Source: Gnetum montanum (lineage: Eukaryota; Streptophyta; Gnetopsida; Gnetales; Gnetaceae). From it: 64,000 bases of DNA. The stretch's first letter is position 1. Each line of letters opens with the position of its first letter. Below the pieces are notes generated by a model. The model saw nothing but the letters and a program-made list of their open reading frames with translations. It did not search any database and was not told where the DNA came from. A program made the translations under genes and the position numbers. Positions 58,141 through 64,000 of this stretch are shown piece by piece. Location of the stretch: the NCBI GenBank assembly GCA_015680685.1, contig MNCI01001941.1:304012-368011 (forward strand), in the 5' to 3' direction.

Positions 58141-59300
58141 CGCTTTTACTTTGGCACACCTGGAAGGCACGGAATCGCACTGTTTTCACCCAGGCGGCTA
58201 CCCCCCCAGCAACTTATCCAGCAGACTCGACGGCCGTGGCATGAGCTCGTGGCCGCTATGGGGCAGACACCGACGTACGAGCCTGGCTGCGCAGACTTCC
58301 AAGCGAATGAGGAGCTGTGGCAGATGGTTTGCCAATGCGGATGGGACACCCTGCTGCAGCGGCTAGTCGGGGACCCTGACCTGTCTGACAACTCTTTCTT
58401 TACCAACTGGCGCGGTGATCAGACCTTCTTCCATGGCCGTGTAATTCGCCTGACAGAGGCTGCTCTGGCCAACTACCTGGGGATCTCGGCTGCTAGGGAG
58501 ATCATCTTGCCAACCTCCCGTGGCCTCCATAACTCGGTGACCTTTTTCGAGGGGCTTTCCCCGAGAACGCAGAGCCGCCAGGTCCCTCGGACGTCCCTTC
58601 CGCGCCTTTGGGCTCATGCTGCCATCTTGGTCGAGCACTTCTTTGTGCAGTCAGGGAATGTGTCCAAACTCTAGGGGTTGCATTTCACCTTCCTGCGGTG
58701 CTTGAGGGAGGGCACTCGGGTTAACCTGCCACGCTTCTTCCTCGAAGCCCTCCGCCTTCAGCGGCGGGGTCACCGTTCGGGGCTTATTTTGGCCCTGTGG
58801 AGAGGGGCAGGGGTGCAGGGGGCACCGGGCCCATCCTCTAACCCCACTAGGGGCCGTCGCGCTGCCCCCCTCCCTGCTTCCCCCCCTTCCTCCACTACGC
58901 GACGATGGGCCACTCTCCACCTTTCCTGGGGCCGCCGCTCTCACCGCAACCCTGCCCTCTCGCCCAACCCCCCAATGCCCCCCGCACTGGGAGGTGCAGC
59001 TTCAACAGGCTGTTGCGGTGGCTCGAGAGGCCGAGCAACGGTCCTCGGAGAGTCGGTGAACCGAGGCCCTGGCCAAGTGGCGCGCCGACCACGATGCCCA
59101 GCTCCAGGAATAGGCCCAGCAGCTAAACAGGCAGCATATGCTCGCAATGGAGACCTTGCGTGCCCAGCTCACGGATGAGCTCCGGGACCGGATTAGGGAG
59201 GAGCTGCGCCAGGAAGAGGCGGACCGACAGGCCCAGGAGGCAGCGGCCCGGGAGGAGCAGGAACGTTTGTAGGAGGAAGAGGTGCAATGGCAGTGGCTCA
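58141..59300 (+). pseudogene. Domain fused behind the LINE zinc finger: helical module and coiled coil
   Basis: In the same frame as zf-RVT (57,994 to the TAG at 58,672) it continues ELVAAMGQTPTYEPGCADFQ, ELWQMVCQCGWDTLLQRLVG, FFHGRVIRLTEAALANYLGI and RTSLPRLWAHAAILVEHFFV. After the stop the frame reads on with LHFTFLRCLREGTRVNLPRF. A Pro-rich linker and a frameshift follow. Then comes a strong coiled coil at 58,986-59,280 (VQLQQAVAVAREAEQRSSES, METLRAQLTDELRDRI, EELRQEEADRQAQEAAAREE). The GRVIRLTEAALANYLGI segment resembles the putative plant transposon protein group. The overall plan parallels the extra ORFs of B and E and the antisense gene in A. Confidence 0.62.
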
Positions 59301-59839
59301 GGGGGGCGTTGCCCGTATAGCATCCTTTGAATTAGCTGTGAGAGCTCCTGGGGGGAGCTCAGACGGCACATCTGGCGCACATCCGCTAGATTCCACCCGG
59401 ATGCGGGGGACTCTTCGCCGGACCGGCGTAGGCACGAGGCTCTTCTACAGGGGTTTCAACAGGCTGCGAACTTCATGGACATAGAGGACCATTGTGCCAC
59501 CCTGGACCTACTCCACGAGTTGGAGTTGCCTCAGTGTGCCTGCCACCAGCTGCCGACCCACCCCTAGCCCCTCCCCCCCNNNNNNNNNNNNNNNNNNNNN
59601 NNNNNNNNNNNNNNNNNNNNNNNNNNNNNNNNNNNNNNNNNNNNNNNNNNNNNNNNNNNNNNNNNNNNNNNNNNNNNNNNNNNNNNNNNNNNNNNNNNNN
59701 NNNNNNNNNNNNNNNNNNNNNNNNNNNNNNNNNNNNNNNNNNNNNNNNCCCTCTTCGGGGTGGGCCACCCCCGCTTGTACTTGTATAGTCGTGTACCATT
59801 CTTTCAGTAATACATTCCCGAACATTCTCTCAAAAAAAA

Positions 59840-60600
59840 ACATCTTCTTCAAGTTATGTTCATCTTCTAAAGATTCCTTTATAGATCCATATTTTAAGAA
59901 GTGATAAATGCTACTTCCAACTTTTGCATTGAAGTCTCCACAAAGAATAAATGGAACTAGATCGATACAACTTAGGAGTAACTTCTTCTTCAAACTTTCT
60001 TCTATTTGCTTAATCAAGTATGCTTCTTAACAAAGTCTAACATCTAAACATGTTGGTTTGGTAATTAAATGTGTGTTAACCACGCATACACATCTTCCTA
60101 ATAGATGAAATTTTAGAATCACTGCCAAGGCTATGTGATTTTTCCAAAATCTGGACTATTCTTTCTTTTCCATTACTTGAAGTTATGGAATTTCAAAAAT
60201 CATATTTTCTAAACTCCATTCAAATCTTTGTATCAATTCAAACTTGGCTTCTTTATAAAAAATTGCACAACCATCCATGTTGTAATTTCTACAATATGCT
60301 AATATATATTGCTCAAAAGAAGAACTTTCACAAGAACCTTTTTGCTTATAAATACCTATGTATCCCATCTTTTCCAAATCTGGTTGGAGTTGATATAGAA
60401 ATTCCCATGGTAAGACTTCTTGTAAGCATAAGACATCAGCATCCAAATCTTTTAATTCTACTAAGATGCATGGATATCGATATTTATGCCAATCCAAGGC
60501 CCATGATGGACATAGCAGATATTGTTTCTCACTGACTAGTGATCTTGCAAGCATCTTGTATGTTGCAACTTCTATTCACATTCTTGGATTCTTATCTAGA
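59840..60600 (-). pseudogene. CCR4-type deadenylase pseudogene, N-terminal part
   Basis: Minus-strand reading from about 60,600: IEVATYKMLARSLVS, CPSWALDWHKYRYPCILVEL, ADVLCLQEVLPWEFLYQL (catalytic Glu in LQEV), MDGCAIFYKEAKFELIQRFE, HIALAVILKF, VVNTHLITKP and FILCGDFNAKVGSSIYHFLK (catalytic Asp/Asn in GDFN). Three stops lie at 60,180, 60,150 and near 60,030; the frame is otherwise continuous. Plant CCR4-like genes have introns in this domain, but none is seen here. It is therefore probably a processed retrocopy, truncated at its 5' end. No poly(A) tail was identified. Confidence 0.78.
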
Positions 60601-60619
60601 TCATTTCTCTTCATGAGTA

Positions 60620-61330
60620 TCATATTCCTTGTTGAAACAAGATTTTGAGTCTCCATCTTGTTTTGCCATATGTTTTGATTACAGAATGGATTAATATACC
60701 CTTTTCTTTATGGTTAAAGATTGTTATATTTCTTTATCAAATTCTCCAACTAATACATCAATTGATCTTCAACTAATACATCAATTAATTCATTAACTAA
60801 TAATCAATTGATGCTGATACGACAACTTATTCTCCAACTAATTTAACTACATTATCTAATTTTATAATTACATTATCTAATTTTATTAATATTTAATGAC
60901 ATCATATATTTTTAGTAATATGTAACTATATTATCTAATTCTTAGTGGCCTTTCTACCCCCCTTAAGAACACAAACTTTGGTATTGTAATTAATGACATG
61001 CCATAGTGATCTTAAGACTATCTATAAGGGTTATGTACTAGATCTCCAAAAGGTTGAATTTATGATATCATCAAATTGTTGGATGTCCAGATGATAAATC
61101 TGACCTTGCCCTTGAGTTCAAAAGGGTGAAAAATGTTGGAAATGACTATTCATATGTTGAAAATGGACATTATATTCTTGAGTGATGCCAAAATTAAATC
61201 TTTGAGGATCTCGAGGCACTATATTGGGCAAGAAGCAAAAAATAATTTTGGGGTTCCTTGGGATGGATCTGACTTCACCATTGGGTTCAAAAGGTTGAAA
61301 TCTATATAAAATGACTCTTTTTTGAGCAAA
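60620..61330. other. AT-rich DNA, nothing recognised
   Basis: Contains repeated ACTAATACATCAATT words around 60,745-60,800. No gene. Confidence 0.4.
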
Positions 61331-62600
61331 AAAGGCTTCTAGAATCAAAAGTTATGGCTTCTAGATTCTAAGACCTTTGGCATGAAAAACAAGGCTTCCT
61401 GAGAAGTCACCCATTCTAGTTATACTCCAGGGCAAGCACATTTAATTGTGGAATTTTTATCTCTATTGCTACCAACATGCCAAATTCTAATTTTAGAAAC
61501 TATTTTCACAAGTTCCTAATTTAAACTAATAGTTCAATGATGAAAATTTTAATTTTTTGTTAATTGACAAGAATTTCAACTTTTTCCATTAGTTGATAAA
61601 CAATTGAAAATTTTCCATCATATGATAGAGAATTTACCAGTTTGTTGTAAATGACAACAATGGCCATGGTGATGCACCATTTCAAGGTCCACAAGACCCT
61701 CCTTTAGGCTGACAAGGCCCATCTTGGGGTCTACGTGACTTTTCGTGGAGAGGTAGTTATCAACAATGTTCAAAGAGGCAGTTATTGACAATGTTGAAGG
61801 TAGTCATCGATGACACTAGAGGCAGTGATTGGTGATGCTAAAGGTAATGATTGGTAGCATTGGAGGCAATGATCGATGGTGCTGAAGGTACTGATTGGCA
61901 ACACTAGAGATAGTGATCGATGGTGTTGAAGGTAGTGATCAACGATGCTAAAGGTAGTGATTGGTAATGTTGGAGGCAGTTATCGGTGATGTTGAAGGTA
62001 GTTATTGGTGACAGAAAAAAAACTTGTGGCAAGGATTTTTGTGGATCTAGATGATAGGAAAAAAAGGCATGCACCAGGGCATGCAATGGGCGGCAATAGG
62101 CATGTAATGGGCAACAGTAGGTAATTATCAATGATGGTAAAAAAAATTGTAGCAAGGGTTTCTGTAGATCTTCATGATGGGTAGAAAAGGCATGCGCCAA
62201 GGCATGCAATGGATGGCAGTATGCATGTAATAGGCAATGGCAGGGCATGTAATGGATGGTGTGCAGTAGGGCATGTGAGGGTAGGGCAACGACAACAACC
62301 TTAGAGGCAACAGCCACAACAAGGATTTTTGGCACAACGAGCAGCTATAGTGTAGTGTAAGGGTTTTGATGCCTTTGGGAACCAATGGTAGAGGCCAACA
62401 TGCACAAAACATGGTATGAAAAAAGGTAGCCTGGCACTTGGTAGGTGGCATGGAAATGTAGGCAAATGGTGTGGTGTGTTGGCACATGGTGTGGTGGTAT
62501 GACTGCATGGTATGGGTAGGCTGCATGCACCCTGTTGTCACAGGCACCCTCAAATCTAGACACTGATCACACCATGCAAATCTTCAATTAGGGCTTCAAA
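61330..62600 (-). repeat. Minisatellite-bearing repeat block, inverted copy
   Basis: On the minus strand it repeats the order of 52,600-54,230: a CCATGC-rich part, the 22-bp array, GTCATTTACAACAAACTGG, TTGTCAATTAACAAAAAATT, CTAGAATGGGTGA and GCCATAACTTTTGATTC. Probably an LTR or fragment of the same family in the opposite direction. The limits are approximate. Confidence 0.6.
61752..62013 (-). repeat. 22-bp minisatellite, inverted counterpart (about 12 copies)
   Basis: Plus-strand unit GGTAGTGATCGATGGTGCTG plus AA, in strict 22-base register. Its reverse complement matches the 22-bp unit at 52,977-53,262 in the ATCACTACCTCC part. Confidence 0.88.
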
Positions 62601-64000
62601 AAATTACGAAGAAACAAAAATCACATCACAAACCTTCTCTTCTCTCAGACCAAGAAATTGATCTACTCTTCCTCCTACCGAGAAACCTCTGTAACCTTGA
62701 AATCATGAACCCCATGCAAGCCCTATAGTAGGTTTGTGGGTTCAACCAGTCCACCATCACTAGTATCACTATGCCCAACAACTTTAAAGTAACTAACCTG
62801 TCATGCTTGGAGGAGCATTAGGTCCCTGTTAGTTTCTTAAAGGTTTTATTTATGTTTAGTTTCACTACTAACAACTCGGTTTCTTACTTTCATTTATATT
62901 CTTTCCTCACTTGTCATTTACAAGAATCGGTATATTTAATATATGGTGACATTTTTAGGCAGTTCAACTAGTAAGGGCCATGCTCATATATAAGATCCCT
63001 CTTAGTGATGTTTTTGGTGATAAAGGAAAGGTTTGTTATCAAATCAACTATTGTGTAATTTGTGTTTATTGGTCTATGTGGAATGAATATTTTGGGATTT
63101 TGATAAAAAGATGCAACTAAAGAGGAAGACATCTTCATTGAGCAAAGGCACTTCCACCTCAACCTCAAGAGGTTGATCGATGTTGAACATGTATGCTTTG
63201 TTACATTTTCAAGATGTATGAAATTTCTAAGTTGTAGGTTAACTACAAAACACTATTACATGGGTTCTCAGCTAGAGTAACAATTTCAGGTGTATTTCAG
63301 TGTGGAATCCTTTATAGTAACATTGCTATGCAAAAAAGTGAAAGGAAGCCTTGTAGGTTATTGCATAATATACCTTTGTGGCTATGTATTTCTTGTATAT
63401 TTTTAATTTTTTCCATTCTCTCCCAAGCTGGTATGAGAAAATTTAGGCACTAATGTTGATGAACTAAAAACAATTGCTTATGTTTTTTTCTAATGATGTA
63501 TATAAGTAATTGATTTCATTTTACATATATATATATAATTGATTTTGTTGTTTGAAATAATAAATTAATTATTTTAATAATGTAATAATTTAATATTATT
63601 AAATGCATGCATAACAAGAAACTTTAAACATTGATATCTCCCAAACCGTAAGTCCATTCGAGACGAAATTTGTACTATTGGAATCATCTCAACGAGTACT
63701 ACACGTTAAACTAAGTTTAGGGTTAAAAATAAATTTTATTTTTTAGGAATTAAAATTATCAAACTAGCCTATTTTTTTGAACTGACATTTCTAGGTTGAC
63801 ATATGATAACTTAGAATCTTCTAGATTACTTGAATTGCAATAAAATAGGATTAATTCAAGTCATGGTTACTAAATTTCTTAAAATAAATTTAATAATGAT
63901 TCTAATTAATTAATAATTATAGTATTAAGATAGGTAAGAGTTACTTGGACTAGTGTATCATTGTCTTACCAACATCTTTTGTAATTGATGAAGCATCACA
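62601..64000. other. AT-rich repeat-like DNA, no gene
   Basis: The stretch 63,620-63,720 (GATATCTCCCAAACCGTAAG, CATCTCAACGAGTACTACAC) reads like the U3 part of a gypsy LTR, but neither end can be set. The small minus-strand frame at 62,968-63,168 has no recognisable domain. Confidence 0.35.

Larger units (their letters stand above)
57462..59839 (+). mobile_element. 5'-truncated LINE (non-LTR retrotransposon), GC-rich
   Basis: Bounded by a 14-bp target duplication and ending in a short poly(A) tail (CTCTC followed by nine As, 59,827-59,840). It begins inside the RT C-terminal part, so it is 5'-truncated. The 3' untranslated end (CTTGTACTTGTATAGTCG, TCAGTAATACATTCCC) is typical of plant LINEs. 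Base composition is far richer in G and C than the flanks. This suggests a younger insertion or a source family not subject to the same C-to-T decay. An N run (59,580-59,748) hides part of the 3' end. Confidence 0.85.

Noticed and set aside
58400-59380. Long minus-strand and third-frame ORFs in the GC-rich region
   Set aside because: They are shadows of the plus-strand LINE frame, caused by few stops in GC-rich DNA.
57462-59839. GC-rich segment as bacterial contamination or horizontal transfer
   Set aside because: It has plant LINE RT/zf-RVT motifs, a poly(A) tail and a 14-bp target duplication in the flanking plant pseudogene.

Overview
The window reads as intergenic, repeat-dominated nuclear DNA of a seed plant with a large genome, most likely a gymnosperm. 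That is an inference from the content: low gene density, old Ty3/gypsy elements nested in one another, plant-type LINE and LTR families, and heavy C-to-T decay. No intact host gene was found. Almost every recognisable reading frame is a broken retroelement gene. Most of the window is AT-rich; the exception is a GC-rich LINE insertion at 57,462-59,839. Two N runs (17,565-17,682 and 59,580-59,748) and several single Ns mark assembly joins, some flanked by obvious artefacts.

Layout. (1) 1-6,757 (-): Athila-like gypsy element D, with integrase, RT and gag remnants, a decayed tRNA-Asp primer site and an LTR. (2) 6,758-8,995 plus 42,237-45,585 (-): two halves of a related element C, split by element B. 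(3) B (+): its 5' LTR is split into 8,996-9,517 and 29,443-29,763; gag-pol lies at 29,920-36,050, an extra coiled-coil ORF at 38,251-41,107, and the 3' LTR at 41,355-42,236. (4) A (+), 9,518-29,442, sits inside B's 5' LTR. It is a Tat/Ogre-type element with 1.6-kb LTRs, a primer site fitting tRNA-Asn, gag-protease, RT and part of integrase. Between protease and RT it carries about 9 kb of extra DNA: LRR gene fragments, an LTR-like promoter and an intron-containing gene on the opposite strand (18,786-23,709). (5) 45,850-49,224 (+): E, a deletion derivative reduced to LTR, coiled-coil ORF and LTR. (6) 49,225-49,745 (+): LTR and initiator-Met primer site of F, which interrupts E's 3' LTR. Next to it, on the minus strand, is a second intron-containing ORF (49,920-52,300). 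(7) 52,600-56,033 (+): a repeat block with a 22-bp minisatellite, then a gypsy gag-protease. (8) 56,034-56,990 (-): LTR and 3' end of another gypsy element. (9) 56,999-60,600 (-): a CCR4-type deadenylase pseudogene split by the LINE. (10) 61,330-62,600 (-): an inverted copy of the minisatellite block.

What ties it together. A helical module followed by a long coiled coil, with no function I recognise, occurs at five places: sense in B and E, antisense with introns in A and beside F, and in frame behind a LINE zinc-finger domain. Introns survive a retroelement's life cycle only if they are antisense to its genomic RNA, which fits the two antisense copies. This recurrent passenger ORF is the most interesting feature of the window.
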